From positions 1,612,001-1,676,000 of the forward strand of contig JAQOOI010000079.1 in NCBI GenBank assembly GCA_028554645.1: a DNA stretch of 64,000 nucleotides, read 5' to 3'. Position numbers and translations under genes: made by a program. The notes beneath the pieces are model-generated. The model was not told where the DNA came from. It saw only the letters and a list, made by a program, of their open reading frames with translations, and made no database searches. Below, piece by piece: positions 47,601-59,805 of this stretch. Origin of the DNA: Omphalotus guepiniiformis. Lineage: Eukaryota; Basidiomycota; Agaricomycetes; Agaricales; Omphalotaceae. The stretch's first letter is position 1. The number at the start of each line of letters is the position of its first letter.

Positions 47601-50108
47601 GTCCAAACCAATTAGAGTGCCTATAAGGGTCCGGCAACAAACTCGCAGGAATCTGAGGTGGTTGTGAACTAATGCCCAAACTCGTACCCCCCTCGTTCTG
47701 TGACGAAAGAGATAGCGAGCCTTCTGCCGACCACACCTCTCGCATTGGAGTTACAGCCCTAGACATGTGAACTTCCATAGCTGCATTAGCCGCTGCAGAT
47801 GCTGCTTCGTGCGCCGAACTACGCCTGACTTGCTCTCGCCGTTTCGCATGCTCCCTCTCCGGCTTACCTAACACCGGCAAAATAGTGCTTTGACTAGATG
47901 CACGGCCGGATGTCAGAGCACGCCCGAGTGAAGAGTAGGGCGCGGCAGATTCGAAGGCGGCTTCGAGTGCGGGAGACAGTGTATGACCTCGGGATGGCGA
48001 AGAAACACGTCGATCGAGGTCGAATTGAGAGGCAGAAGGCGTGATTTGATCAGAAGCTGGAGATGTCAAAGGCGCAGTGGCGATAGAATTTGGAGGCACA
48101 AGTTGAGCCTCCTCGAAGCTCTCCTCTGTACCGCACGGATTCGGAAGGTTGCTCTGCGAAAGATCAAAGATCAACAAAATTCGAGAAGGCAGATCTTGAA
48201 AAGGAAATACATACACTCTCAACTGAAATCGGTTCTGCGGGAGAATTTGGTCGAATAGTGGTCTCAGGACTTTGCGTCAATTCAAGCGAAGAGCTTGGCC
48301 GAGGACGAGATAGCACCATTCTCGGTAGAATATGAATTATATGTGCTCTTCTTCGTTGTGTTTCTCTCGGCACAGTACTCTCGCCTTCGTCCACACTTCT
48401 TTCTCTGCTTCCAACGCTCCTGTCCCTGCTACCTCCCCTCACCTTCTCCATCACACCTCCCGCCGATCTTGCCCAATCCAACTGATTCCGACTCCATGAG
48501 TTGAGGACCCTTTGCTTCACCTTCTCCCCCCTCAGACCTTGCGCAGCTTTCGAGTACCCCCCTCCGTAACTGCTCTCAGCCCCAACACTCACGCTCCGTC
48601 TTCGTCCTTTCCGTATTTCATCTCTTCCGGGCCCATTACCCTCGTATTCCGGTGTTCCTGCCTCTCTCGTAGTGACCAATGACAACTTAGCACCTGAAGG
48701 TATTCTATTTGAGAAATCCTCGTGTGCCCTCTTGGTATAACCGGACGCGATAGCCTCGTGAGAAGCACGCTGCGCCAAAGGGAGCGAGCTCGTCGAACCA
48801 CCTGCCGAATCTCCATTCACCCTCGGCCTCATCCCAAACTCAGACATCTGTCTCCCACGACGGATGAACGAGCTCAAGCTCCAGGTTGAACCATTAGCAT
48901 CGCTGGCGTTATTTCCGCTTCCCGAGACACCATTAGTCTTCCTTGTATCCACTTCTCCAGCGTTCGACGTCGAGTTTGCCCGGTTTCTGGACCTAGAGCG
49001 CGAGAAGAATCGCTTGATACTCTCCAAACTGCTTCTTCTCTTGGTTGATCGTCCCCGCTCGTTCTGATCGCTCCGTTCTCGTCCTCTACCCCTTTCAGCG
49101 TCAGTGCCAGACGCGCCTTCAGCCAGCGGAACAGTGAGATAAGCTTGCGAAAGCGTGGACACAAGCGTGACGTGTTTCAATATCGCGCCATCGTCAACCG
49201 GAGCATCAGGTTCAGTGGAAAGCTCTGAAGGAGCTTGAATGAAGTTAACCAACGCATCAAACACAGGACGGCTGCGTGCGTCATCCGACTTGAACCTCTT
49301 GAACTTAAAACTCGAAAATTTCGATAGCGACCGCTTGGAGGACGTAGGAAAGCGCGAGATTCCAGAGGGTAAATGTCGCGTCTCGGGACGGTTGGTTACT
49401 GTACCAGCATACCCTATTTCCTCCATGACAGAGAACTCTCCTCCTGGTACTATTTCGCACCATTGTGTGGCGCATCTAGTCCGCGGTTGGACTGCGGCAG
49501 GAAATATAGACTCGGGTGCTAGCCTCCAGCTAGTGGCTATGCCTTCTGCCCTGGTTAATATCGATGAGATGCGGTGTTCGGGTTCGGGAGGTGACTGAGG
49601 GAGAGGAGGTAGGAGCCGAAGTATGATCAACGAACGTGGAGGTGTACCGCTGGGAGGCGGCGGTGGTAGTGTGGGTGGTTTTGCGGTAACAAGGATGATG
49701 AGTGTATCAGGTGCCGAGCCAAATTGTACGTGTTGATGAGGTTGTGGTATTATACGAGGTGGATTAAGGAGCGGTTGAAGGTCTTGCGATGATAGATCTA
49801 TTGCAGTCAAGTTTATTCAGCATAGTGAATTCAAGGATACAAATCCACTTACCACCCAACACCAAGACAACCTTTCTTTCATTTGCCTCATCCCGCATGT
49901 CATATTCATTCTTCAAGAAAAATTGCACGTCTTGCGCGTTCAAAATCCACGGATCTTCTTTCTGGCCGTAGTTAAAGGCTTCCCTCCCCGCATCTTCGTT
50001 TTCATCACTATACTCGCGCTCCTTCCCCTTCCCATTTCTATCATATCCAAAAACGCCAGACGACCCAAAAGGTACCCTGTCTCGAGGTGGAAACGTGTTC
50101 ATAGACAT
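44692..50108 (-). CDS. 1766-aa Ser/Pro-rich, mostly disordered protein (uncharacterised)
   Basis: Three exons, 50108-49853, 49797-48215 and 48153-44692, join in perfect phase to 1766 aa. The first ordered piece is at the N-terminus: DPWILNAQDVQFFLKNEYDMRDEANERKVVLVLGDLSSQDLQPLL, then TLIILVTAKPP, SLIILRLLPPLP and SSILTRAEGIATSW. Basic Ser/Arg tracts follow (SKFSSFKFKRFKSD, SLESIKRFFSRSRSRNR). A second ordered region lies in exon 3: VAYILPSGLLGETFDFSVKGVHISVTMLEVIILGML and PRVWIGSKQDIEIVG. A proline run (PPPPPPPP) precedes it. The rest is low-complexity with many SP sites. No transmembrane helix or enzyme motif. The two ordered β-rich patches separated by disorder suggest a scaffold or trafficking regulator, but I recognise no family. 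Confidence 0.8.
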
Positions 50109-50869
50109 AGATTGCAATCAAGCCTCAGCCTGAGTTTCGCCCAGTCACAATCTGCTTTCGATGAGTGGCGCACGGAATTTCCTATGGTCGACAATAGGGG
50201 AGACGAAATTTATACACGGTCCAAGGTGAGGGCCATCGACAACGCGGATGTCACCAGGCCCAGGTGCCGTTCGGAATTAAGTCCCTGCTTATGAGAAATT
50301 CACTACTCATAGTCCTTTACTCCTTTTCCTTGAAATTCGGCTGTTGTTGCACTGCCTGCCCCTCACACCGCCGCCTTATTTCATTTTATGATCTAGCGCC
50401 CAAAAACATGCTACGCTTTTCTGATTCCGTTTCAATTAGTTCGCCAGGGTTGGGAAGACTCAAAACAGGCTCACCAACGGTAATCAGCATTAGTTATGCA
50501 TCTATCCGCCCTTCCGGCTCAAATCAACGCCCATACTTATAAGAAAACGTAGCTGGAAATGAGGTTTACAACTGCAGAAGCGTTTGATTGGAGCCCGGTT
50601 GGAGCCTCACCTCTGAGCGCTGAGCATAGTAACAAGGGTGTACAGGGTAGCGAGGGTAGCGACTGGTAGAGCCAACCGTAGCGAACGAGCGAGAACACCG
50701 TGGGAAAACAAGTCTCGCGCTGCCGCCGGGCTCAGACAGGCTCAGTGAGCGCAACCGAAAGCAGTGAAAATGCCATCGATCAATGGAACATACATATGTA
50801 CTAACTATGTAACTTGGTTTCTTGTGTCATGTCCTTTATTAGCGAAAAGAAAGCCTTCAAGCTTCAAGT
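50109..50869. other. Intergenic region
   Basis: Promoter of the large disordered protein on the left and 3' region of the nitrilase on the right. Imperfect repeats of GTAGCGA occur near 50646-50690. No gene is supported. Confidence 0.45.
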
Positions 50870-52233
50870 TCAATCTTCAAGAGCCGGTATTTTCGACAAC
50901 AATGTATAACCGGAAGAGTCGTTACCCGTCTTCACAACCTTGGCTGGAGACTCCGGTGTAGATGGGGCACATACCATCAGAGAGAGAAGATCAGGTCGTG
51001 AACTATGAAAATGTTCATATCATTCAGCGTGTCACAGTTGAGAACGACGTACTAGTGTCCAGTCGTGTCACCGATAAGTTTAGCAGTGACAATGTCATCC
51101 AAATCGATGTCGGCATAGATGATAGTTTCCTCTTCGGAATTAGTACATTCAGCCAATTTGTTTCCTGAAGGACCGTAGATGGCAGCGAATCCGCCTCCGG
51201 GCTGAATATTCATAACATGTCAGAATACAGTGGACCATTGAAATCAGAACGATCTGAAATACCTTGGCCCAGGAGGTGCCTTCGACTCTAGACACTCAAG
51301 TAAGTATGCATGTACATAGGTCATTTTAAGTAATCAAACATACCCAGCTGCAGCCGCATTCTCAAGACGAATCATTTGCGTGCTCTGTATAACAAACATC
51401 TGACCTTCAATCGCCAGCGACCTCGACAGTGTATCTTGCACTTCAGAGGTTAACTGTAATGGGGCGCCCTGAGAGACCGAATGCACATAGGGCCAACTAG
51501 CAACATGAATTTGTGTTCCAAGGGTAATATGATGATATTTGAGCAACGGCTGGAGATGTTCCCTAAAATATATCAAAAGTGTAAGCCATTCTCCGACGGT
51601 CATGTGTAGAGAGTCAGGAGTAAGTGGAAGTTCACCAGCAATTCAAGCATCCGATTATAGGACCTTCTTTCGAAGCAGGGACAGCGCTCGTGAGGGAGTC
51701 AGCTGCCAGTTGCGTGAATTATCAATCTTTAGACCTGCTGAGGCCGGAGACCTACCAGGTGCATCACCCCAGATTGTACGCTCCTGGCCCGTGGCTTTCA
51801 ACTTACGTCGATGAAGTAGTACTTTACCTTGAGGATCGATGATGCTCTGAGCTTCATACATACTCTGACCGTCCCGTTCGCTGAAAGCCAACACAACCCT
51901 GAAGGATTCAAACGTCGTCAATAGCATTTGGTTACATCTAGAGCACCCTACTCACCAGATGGTGCCAATATCGCGAATGGCCTTGCGAATCTTGCTGTAC
52001 TGCGGAGACGTTACGCTAAGGCAATTCTTTTGGAACTTGGTAAGAAACACGGGATCAAAGCCTTTGACCCAGATGCTCGCTGGATATCCAGGAATGAAGG
52101 ACTCGGGGAATCCAATGAGCTGAGCACCGTTCGAAGCTGCTTCTTGAACAAGAGCTATGACTTTTGATACACCAGCCTCGAGATCAAACCATGCAGGTTC
52201 AGCTTGTACAGCGGCGACTTTCGTGATGGACAT
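50870..52233 (-). CDS. Nitrilase / cyanide hydratase family enzyme
   Basis: Multi-exon gene from ATG 52233 (MSITKVAAVQAEPAW) to TGA 50870-50872. The catalytic triad is visible: Glu in QLIGFPESFIPGYPASIW, Lys in KVLLHRRKLKATGQER, and Cys in IIGCLNCW joined over an intron to EHLQPLLKYHH. Further family blocks are QIHVASWPYVH, EGQMFVIQSTQM, VEGTSWAK, PGGGFAAIYGPSG and [32 protein letters not shown]. The tail needs the last intron (donor GTACGT right after GGACACTA); without it one reads a false TAG at 51052-51054. These enzymes convert nitriles to acids, or cyanide to formamide; which one applies cannot be told. About 360 aa, normal for the family. Confidence 0.9.
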
Positions 52234-53021
52234 GGTTGAACAAGGTGTTTTGGGTCAGCCCATCTGTAGAGATTGACTTTATAAGAGAAACAAGTGATAG
52301 CAGATCTGCAGAGGTCAATAGATAAGAGGTCAATAGATCGTCATAAAGTTCGGGTGACTGGCGGCGATTCTAAGAAGAGCTTGTTGGGCGCTTGATTGAA
52401 AACAGCGCCGAGCGGGAACGAATTTCCAATTTCAGCCGGCGGTTTGCTCTTCTCCACCCTTCTCTTCGGACGAGTTCCTCTCTATGTTCTCTATGTATGA
52501 ATTTCGATTCTCAGAGAAAGCAAAGTAAGCATGCGGCCACAGGCGACAACCTGCCAAATCACGCCTTCATTCAAAGCCCTTCTGGTGCCAACAGAGCAAA
52601 CTTTGTGCCAACGATAAGGAAGGAAGGAAGGAAGGAAGGAAGGATTGTCCCAAAAAAGAAACGCCGGTTCTGGGGCGGATCGACGCGGCATCTTATCCTA
52701 TCTTATCACAATAATACCCCAGGAGACAAGGATGCTTCCACAGAACGATGTACCCAGATGCAACCCCCTGATGTACCTGGCCTGGCCTCAAAGTCGGGAA
52801 GATGATTTGGGCGGAGGCCAGCTGAGCTCCAGTGTATGGGGCCCTAAGGGAGAGAGACTGGGGAAAATGCTCGAGAAATGCAGAATGTGCAGCGGCATTG
52901 GCGCCCGCCGCTGGCAAGGCCTCATCAAGTGCTCAGCGCTAAGAAGTCTACAATCGATACTCACGGATAGCCAAATCGTACGTATCCACTTGACACCCCT
53001 TCAGTTTTTTGAACATTATTC
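52234..53021. other. Intergenic region with GGAA microsatellite
   Basis: Nitrilase promoter side on the left. A frame at 52645-53076 plus is open but shows no domain. The only clear element is the tetranucleotide repeat listed separately. Confidence 0.45.
52616..52644. repeat. (GGAA)n tetranucleotide microsatellite
   Basis: About seven perfect tandem copies of a GGAA unit, with no interruption. A likely length-variable site upstream of the nitrilase gene. Confidence 0.9.
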
Positions 53022-54300
53022 AGTCTCTACCACCAGAACCAATTCGCCATATCGTGTCGTCTACCTAATGACCTAGCAGTCCTGGCCCGAGTACATCGAT
53101 CATATCAAGCTGAGGCCGAGAAACTTCTCTACAAAGACATCGATGTCCATATGAAGCCCGGAAGCGCGTCGGTCTTGGACAACTCCAACAACGAACAAGC
53201 ACAAAGCAGTTAGTGTGATCGTTGATGGTGGAGTTCCCGAAAAACTGGTTTTCTACAGGGATAATTCTTCCAAAGCATTGGCCAAAATGCTCTGTGGCGC
53301 ACTTATCAATACGCATGCACTCACTGACCTACGGGTACGCTTGTGCAGTGAAGATCCCGTTCTACAAACTAATATAGAAAGGATTCTCAGGTGTGTTTTC
53401 CTTGAATGAATGTACCAAGTTTTCACATCTTATTCTACAATGATCCTACTTCGCAGAAAAGGAATCTTCAAACTAGTCACGTTGCATTGCAGCCATTTTT
53501 TCGATCTTCATCTTTACACAGTCAATATCACTCCGAACGCTAGGTCTTTAAAGTAACGGTGACTTTCTCAAGACGCTTGAAGCTACGACAGCCCTCCTTG
53601 AAACTTCACCGAATCGACGAAGACCGAGTACATTCGTGTATACACGCGACACGTCTGCACCCGTCTTGAATATCTTGAACCTTTTTTCCCCATTTTCACA
53701 AGATGACCCGTTTTCGTGTAAGCCTATAGCCGAGTCATACGATAGCGACAGAGGTACACTTGTATCCTTGTCAAGGTATACCGTATCGCAGGTCCATATA
53801 TACCTCGGAGAGACCCTCGAGTCAAAGTTGCTCTGTGATCTAGTGGAAGAGATGCTCCAATTATTCCTTAATGTAACAATGCTCAAAATCTTTCATGATG
53901 TTCCGGATGAGGCTGACCGGGTATGTTTACTCATTCTATATGTATTTTCTGTTGCCGTTTCACTTACTGATTATACTCTGGGGTAGGTGCTCTACCCCGA
54001 AATATCTTCCATTCTCGCCAATGAAGTTGGCCTTCGGGTCCTGGTGATTCTTAGTACTCATTTGAACTTCTTCGTGTTATCAAAACGATGCAGTTGTACA
54101 GTATGTTCCAAAATCCGGGTGTCCGTTACAAGATCTGAATGCGAGGGATTTAACTCACTGTGATAACTTCGCCATTTTTCGCTCCCTCTCTCTTAGCTTC
54201 CAAGAACGGAAGTTTTGGGTCAATTGACCAGTAAAGACAAGGTTTTCTGTGCTATCAGTGCAGTGAGCCCAGTAGTTCGAAGTTTGATGAAGAGCAATTG
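53022..54300 (+). pseudogene. F-box-type protein gene relic
   Basis: The opening SLPPEPIRHIVSS, then LPNDLAVLARVHRSYQAEAEKLLYKDIDVHM, is the F-box start typical of mushroom F-box/LRR-like proteins (LPPE..RHI, then LARV..S...EAE+LLY+DI). The two parts are in different frames, separated by an apparent 1-nt shift near 53061. Later fragments of the same kind appear, such as GDFLKTLEATTALLETSPNRRRPSTF and LVEEMLQLFLNVTMLKIFHDVPDEADR, with stops and frame changes between them. The right edge is approximate. It most likely no longer encodes a working ubiquitin-ligase adaptor. Confidence 0.6.
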
Positions 54301-54594
54301 AGACGAGTTGGGCGCTTGATCATGCTGTGGGAAATATCTTCTACTTTCGATAGCGCTCGCATAATTTAGCACCTCTTCACGCTCATCCACGTTCTCTTCG
54401 TTCTTCAGTTTCGTATGACATGTTCCTTCGATTTCTATTTTACTTGCCTACGAAATGGTGCTTCCCAGAAAAGTGCACGTCCTGCCACCTCTAAATTCAC
54501 GCCCCTATTCGGAGCGCTGGAGACTGGCGCCCGAGCGGACGCTTCAAGAAGGTTCAACTTGGATTGATGTGCCAGATCTGGCTTCATTGCTTTG

Positions 54595-56286
54595 ATGTAT
54601 TTCTATCTGCGCATTCGCCGTACACGATTTCTTTTCATTTCTCTTCTCGTTCTCGTCCTTCTATATTCATGCTTCTTTGGCGATGTCCTTCGAGGAGCAA
54701 TCTCTCCAGCACCGCTATCAACACCAACCCCAGCGCGCATATCACCTTGGTCATCTGCTCTCGAAGCCAGCACAGGCAAATGGGTCCCGCGTGACCCGCC
54801 TTACACCTCTGTAACCCATTATCGCGCTCTTAATAGCCATAAATCTGGTTGGGTCTGGAAAGGATGCAAAGTTCTCTTTGATTCCTCCGGCTCACCTCTC
54901 AAGGAAGGTTCCAAAGTTCGAGAGCGGCTCGAAGCAAAGCGCTTGGTAACCCTAATGAACTGGGTCTGGCAGCCTTCTCGAGGCAAAATCGTCCCATTCG
55001 ATCCTCTGGACTTTGTTGCGCGGCTTTTGAAGAGCCCAGGAGGTCTGATCATCCTGGGTGATTCGCTCACTAGGGAGCATCAGATTACTCTCGCTGCATA
55101 TCTCACTCAATCCGGTGTCGCTCATCAAGAGACAAAAGAGAACCATACTACGAGATACTTTCTTCGGTTAGACGACCCGACGACTGAACTCATTCATGAG
55201 CGAGCAGGCGTGCCTGAATCTAGGCTACGCAGACCTTTCATGACGAGCATCGAGGATCATATGATTTTGTCTGAGGAGGATATACGGGTAGTGGCGAACG
55301 CACCGAAGGACTGGGTGTGGCCGATTAAGCATCATCCCCATATTGAGAACTTGATGGAGTTGCTGATTGATTTAGTGAAGCCGGTGGAGGGAGAGGAAGA
55401 GCAAGGAGTCTGGAGAGATTCGATCCTACTGTTCAGCACTGGGCCACATGTAAGTCCAACATTTCCTCAAAAGTCTGATATCGTTCTGACATTTGCTGTA
55501 CATTGGTCTCGTAGTCGTCTCCCGATTCCCCAAACAGGTTATCAGTCTGAACGAGCTGCAATGCTCGAGATATATCACAAGGTGGTACGTAGCGCTTCCC
55601 AGTCCTCTACCTCGCAGCTCATGTTTCCTCTTACCCATAGGTGACACTTCTCACAACACGTTTCTCCCTCCTCCCCCGCACAACTATGTTCTATCGATCG
55701 TCTTCCGCACCTCATCCACATTGTGAGCGGCACTCCAAGCCTTATCCTTCTCTTGCTGTCGCCCAGGAAGACGATAGACGGCTCTACCAGATTCAGATTG
55801 AAGGGTACGAGAAAAGTAGAGGAGAAATTGCGGGAGGCGATGTGAGCTTCGAAAAGTCGAAGGAGCAAAAGGAGCGGGAGGACAAGAACAGGAACTCTAG
55901 AATGCTTTATGGAAGGTGGGATTGGGACCTTTGGGGAGTTTATAATGAAATGTGGAAGATGGAGATTGCCAATCGAAAAAGTCATGCCTCGGCCAAAGAT
56001 AAAGGTCTGGTTGGAAAAGCCACGTCACAGTGGCATTATTTGAATATTGCGGACTTGAGTCTACAGAGACCCGATGCGCATGCTGCACCAGGGGAAGACT
56101 GTCTGCATTGTAAGTCGTTCCTACGTTGCACACTCTGCAGTCGATCTTCACTTGTGCTAATGCTTAGCAACAGACTGCGCCCCGACAATTTATGAAGATT
56201 GGACGCGTTTGTTGTATCATCACTTGTATTTGTTGGGTGAAGTTGATTTGAGAACGGAGGACATATTTCTGGACGATTTGGAATGA
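54595..56286 (+). CDS. Type II membrane PC-esterase/SGNH-like protein
   Basis: The ATG at 54595 is followed by a short basic tail and a signal anchor (FLFISLLVLVLLYSCFFG), placing the catalytic part in the Golgi/ER lumen or outside. The luminal region has SGWVWKGCKVLFDSSG, then LIILGDSLTREHQITLAAYL with the GDS nucleophile motif, ILLFSTGPH, MFYRSSSAPHPHC and near the end RPDAHAAPGEDCLHYCAPTIYEDWTRLL, which supplies the DxxH pair of the TBL/PC-esterase/Cas1 group. Enzymes of this architecture O-acetylate cell-wall or capsular polysaccharides; the substrate here is unknown. Introns lie after GPH (donor 55450), after IYHK and inside DCLH|YC; the acceptor of the first is the least certain. The stop is TGA at 56284-56286. 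Confidence 0.82.
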
Positions 56287-56999
56287 AGACTCGGAGAATG
56301 GTGTAAAATAATATCTTTGTCAAGGGGTATTGTATACATCGCGCGCCATGCTCGGGTCGCGTTCAGCGTCTCTGCTCGTCGCTGACGACTACTTCGTACG
56401 TAATTAATACGGACCTCGCTATATAACTAACCTGCTTTGACCACTGTTCAATACATGCCAGCCTTGATATTCATCTTAGCCATCTGTCTTGTGAAATGAC
56501 CTGGAAAATATGATACGATGACCCACGGTTCTGGGGTTCCAGCAAATACAGCTTCAAATCGTTCGAGTGTAACGCCCGTTCGCTGCTCCGAACCCCCGAA
56601 AACGTTCGCTCATTAGCCGGAGAAGCTCGAGGCTGACTGCTGTTATTGTTGAGGAATTCACTGCGCCTTTGGGCACGGACAAAACACTTTCATAGGCTCT
56701 GTGCCATTGGAGGCTGTCGTAGCCTCTCACTGAATGGATGCCAACCCGTGATTTTCCACCGACTCGAATCTCTGGCAAACTTCGTTTACACCAAACCCCG
56801 AGCCCCTCCCTACATCGACATCACCTTAGTAAAGTGCTGGCGCATATTCGGACGACACGACGGACGATTGGGAACACGTTCTTGTTTTTGCGAGGAATTG
56901 CAATTGTGAGCCGATGAAATATGTGTTTCTGGCTTTGGAATGTGTTCACTTGCTCTCAACCTCCGAGTCGGTTATGTATCTTCTTCATCCCGGGGCCCT
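56287..56999. other. Intergenic region
   Basis: 3' region of the PC-esterase-like gene leading into the decayed MFS gene. Frames are short and unrecognised; a decayed 5' end of the MFS relic may lie here. Confidence 0.35.
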
Positions 57000-58310
57000 G
57001 GCCCAGCTCCTCCTGTTTTCGTCATGGTGGAGAGACCTATACCAACTTCTTTTTTACTTGGACTGCAGCGGAATTCTCCGGCAGTATACTGCGGTAGTGA
57101 GCGATTTATTCAATGAAAGCAAGCGGGGACCTGCAATATCGCGTTATGTTTTCAGGCCCGTTCATTGCCGGGCCTGCTATAGGTACTGTCCCTTTACACG
57201 CTTCTTATCTCAGTGGGCAGTCGGATTTAAAATCTATAGGACCTGTCGTGGGTGGCTTCGTGGTGGACACCACTGGTGTCAGCTGTCAGCGATGTATGTT
57301 TGTGATTTTCGCAGGTAACTATCAACGATACACTATGCTAAGGGATAGTGCTGGGAAGTTAATGGCTTTCTTTAGGTCTATGCTCTCTTCAGGCATTCCA
57401 TTCCTCCAGGAAACCTACGGCCTTTTCTTCGTTCGCGAAAGGCAGAGCGGAGCGGCGATCCGGAAAAGACACGACCAGCGCAGGCTGATGAGGCTGCCTC
57501 TGGTATCAGCAGACAGCAGGCAGATCGGACACCTGTGGGTCAACCTCACACGGCCAATTGTTCTGCTCTTCAAGCTTCACTATGTTTTTATCCTAAACCT
57601 CTATATGGCGTTGTGAGTAGCTTCTATGTCCTCTTATAATATCAATTTTGACTCGGTCTATCATCTTCCGCAGTATATACGGTCAGTAATAAACACCAAA
57701 GTTTACGGCTTGAATAGATGGGAAATTAACAGGGTAGTATGTTGATTGAGGAATCAACTTCTTGATGCTAGCTACCTTTCCCAGTAAGTTCTCAGGCTCC
57801 TACTATCATCATATGAGGAAACCAGTGACGCACGATCACCGTACTGAATCTCACTACTTTAAATTCGCGTTTCTAGTGCTTTTTTTCCAAGACGTATAGG
57901 TTGGATACCGGCTCCGAAGGACTGGGTTATCACGGACTAGGTATCCGACTAGTTCTAGCTGCAACACTCATAACCGGATATATGCGTAGTGGGTATTCTA
58001 TTACCTTTTGTTACTAAATGAAAGGAATCCAGCTGAATGCAGAGGTTTAATACTTTAGTTCTCAAGCAAGAACGGAGGTACGGGGAGACCCGAGATGCGC
58101 ATTCCTGCTGTGTTTTTGGGATTCGTGGTTGTTCCCTTTGGACTTCTGGAGGTTAAATTTCTATGTAATGTTCAAACTCAAAGACCCATACAGTTGGTAT
58201 GGGTACATAGTCTGCGCAGGAAGAGGGTCCATCGGATTGGGCCTATAGTCGGCTCTGGCATATGTATAGGGATTCGGTATGCAACTCTACATATCGCATA
58301 GCACGTTCTA
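57000..58310 (+). pseudogene. MFS drug:H+ antiporter relic (DHA1-like)
   Basis: Fragments of one transporter occur in the right order but in different frames: FSGPFIAGPAIG and GPVVGGFVVDTTG (the central GP..GG..D motif), IPFLQETYG, LTRPIVLLFKLHYVFILNLYMAL, YRLDTGSEGLGYHGLGIRLVLAA, KNGGTGRPEMRIPAVFLGFVVVPFGLL and IGPIVGSGICI. These match the middle and second half of fungal multidrug/fluconazole-type MFS proteins. Stops and shifts interrupt the frame several times (for example after LYMAL and after FGLL) and the N-terminal helices are not recognisable. The boundaries are approximate. It is dead or nearly so. Confidence 0.65.
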
Positions 58311-59805
58311 CTAATGAGACCCCTTGCGATTGACCGGCTGGCATGATGATGACTTTATGAGTGTTCGATGTTTTGATAGTCGCCCGACGATGACTCTCAA
58401 TTGAAGAGACACGAATTTTTGTGCTTGACAAAGCCTCCCTCTCCAGCTATACCTGGTAGGTACATTCACCTACGCAGCTAGCTGCAGCAACAGACTAAGT
58501 ATGTGTTTTGCCTATCTCCGGTAGTAATCTCCGATACTGACATCCTTGAGTCTTTCGCTCAATGCTTGGGTTCATTTTCCTTTATTCGGACAACAAATGC
58601 TCAATTCATTAGGCCTTGGTAATGGGTATACCGTGCTAGCTGGTCTATACCCTATCTATTCTTGCAGCAATGATCTTTGAGAACTAACTCCGACATTCCC
58701 CTTCGTTGTCCCTCCTTCACCCAGGAATAACTGTTGTTGTTGTAGGAATTTCATTCCCAGTTTAGCTTTATTTTTACGGAGAGTAGATTCGAGCCAGAAG
58801 TAGCTTGAACAAATGATTTTCATGAATGAGATGTCGGCTTAAGCTTCTTAGACATTTAGACTATGACAGGCTTAATGAAGCTGTTTGCATTGTGTTTGCT
58901 ATAGCCAATTTTTATCCAATATGAGCCGCTCTTAGGGAGGAATGGGCGGGGCCTTCATTTTCATACTCAAATCACGACCATGTCTTTCCTTGGGATCCGA
59001 GGAGAGATAATTTCACTTTTACTCTTCTTCGACTAGAAATCCTTTTCGCTTGACGGTCTTTGAAAAAATCAACAGATACGACGAAAAAAACAATGTCAGT
59101 GGAAAATCCGAATGTTTTCCGAGTAATCAGAAAAATCTCATACGCTGGGAGTAACTTTTCCAAGGGTACGGAATGAGTCGTCATTTGTTCCCCTATGCTT
59201 AAAAGTATCGTGAGTCCGATTTTTATCTGTGTTCAATCGAACGCGGAAGGAAGCCTGCATAATTACGAAGGGTGATGGGAGAGTAGCCTGAACTTTTCAT
59301 CAAGCCTAAAGTCATCAGACATATATGTGTACCGGGTATTTTTGGCATGTTCCTCGCCGACCTGTTGAGGTCTAGCAGCAGCATCCCAATCAGATTGACT
59401 GAAAACATGCCACAAGGAACATGATCAGGAGTGTTTCCTGTCAGATAAGCGGAAAAACAGCTGTATCCAGAGAAGGCGTAAACATCCAAGGAAAGAGTAA
59501 ACTTCGTGTATTGTAGTCCCTTGCGAACATAGAGCGCTTCAACACGGTGTTTTTTCTTCTTCTTCTTGTACGTCAAACTCTTTGCTTGAGAGCATCCGCG
59601 TTTAGAAACTACTTTGCACCCAAGCAGACAATAGTTCGACGATTCAAATCGCTGGGAGAATTCGCACTCTCGGGGCTATGCTTCAGCCTTCGAAGTGTTG
59701 AAAGATATAGTCGCATGACATTATAACGGGTTGAAAGCGGAATTGAAGGGAATAAATTGTACAACAGGAAAAGTCCGAGAAGAAAGTGACAATCCAAAGA
59801 AGCTT
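58311..59805. other. Long gene-poor region
   Basis: About 1.5 kb with no convincing gene on either strand. A 117-codon minus frame at 59223-59576 starts with a run of lysines made by a short GAA/TTC-type simple repeat and has no domain. The region follows the decayed MFS gene and may be further decayed sequence. Confidence 0.4.

Noticed and set aside
51052..51054. Apparent stop codon of the nitrilase
   Set aside because: It straddles an intron donor (GTACGT); splicing continues the family motif [11 protein letters not shown] to a later stop at 50870.
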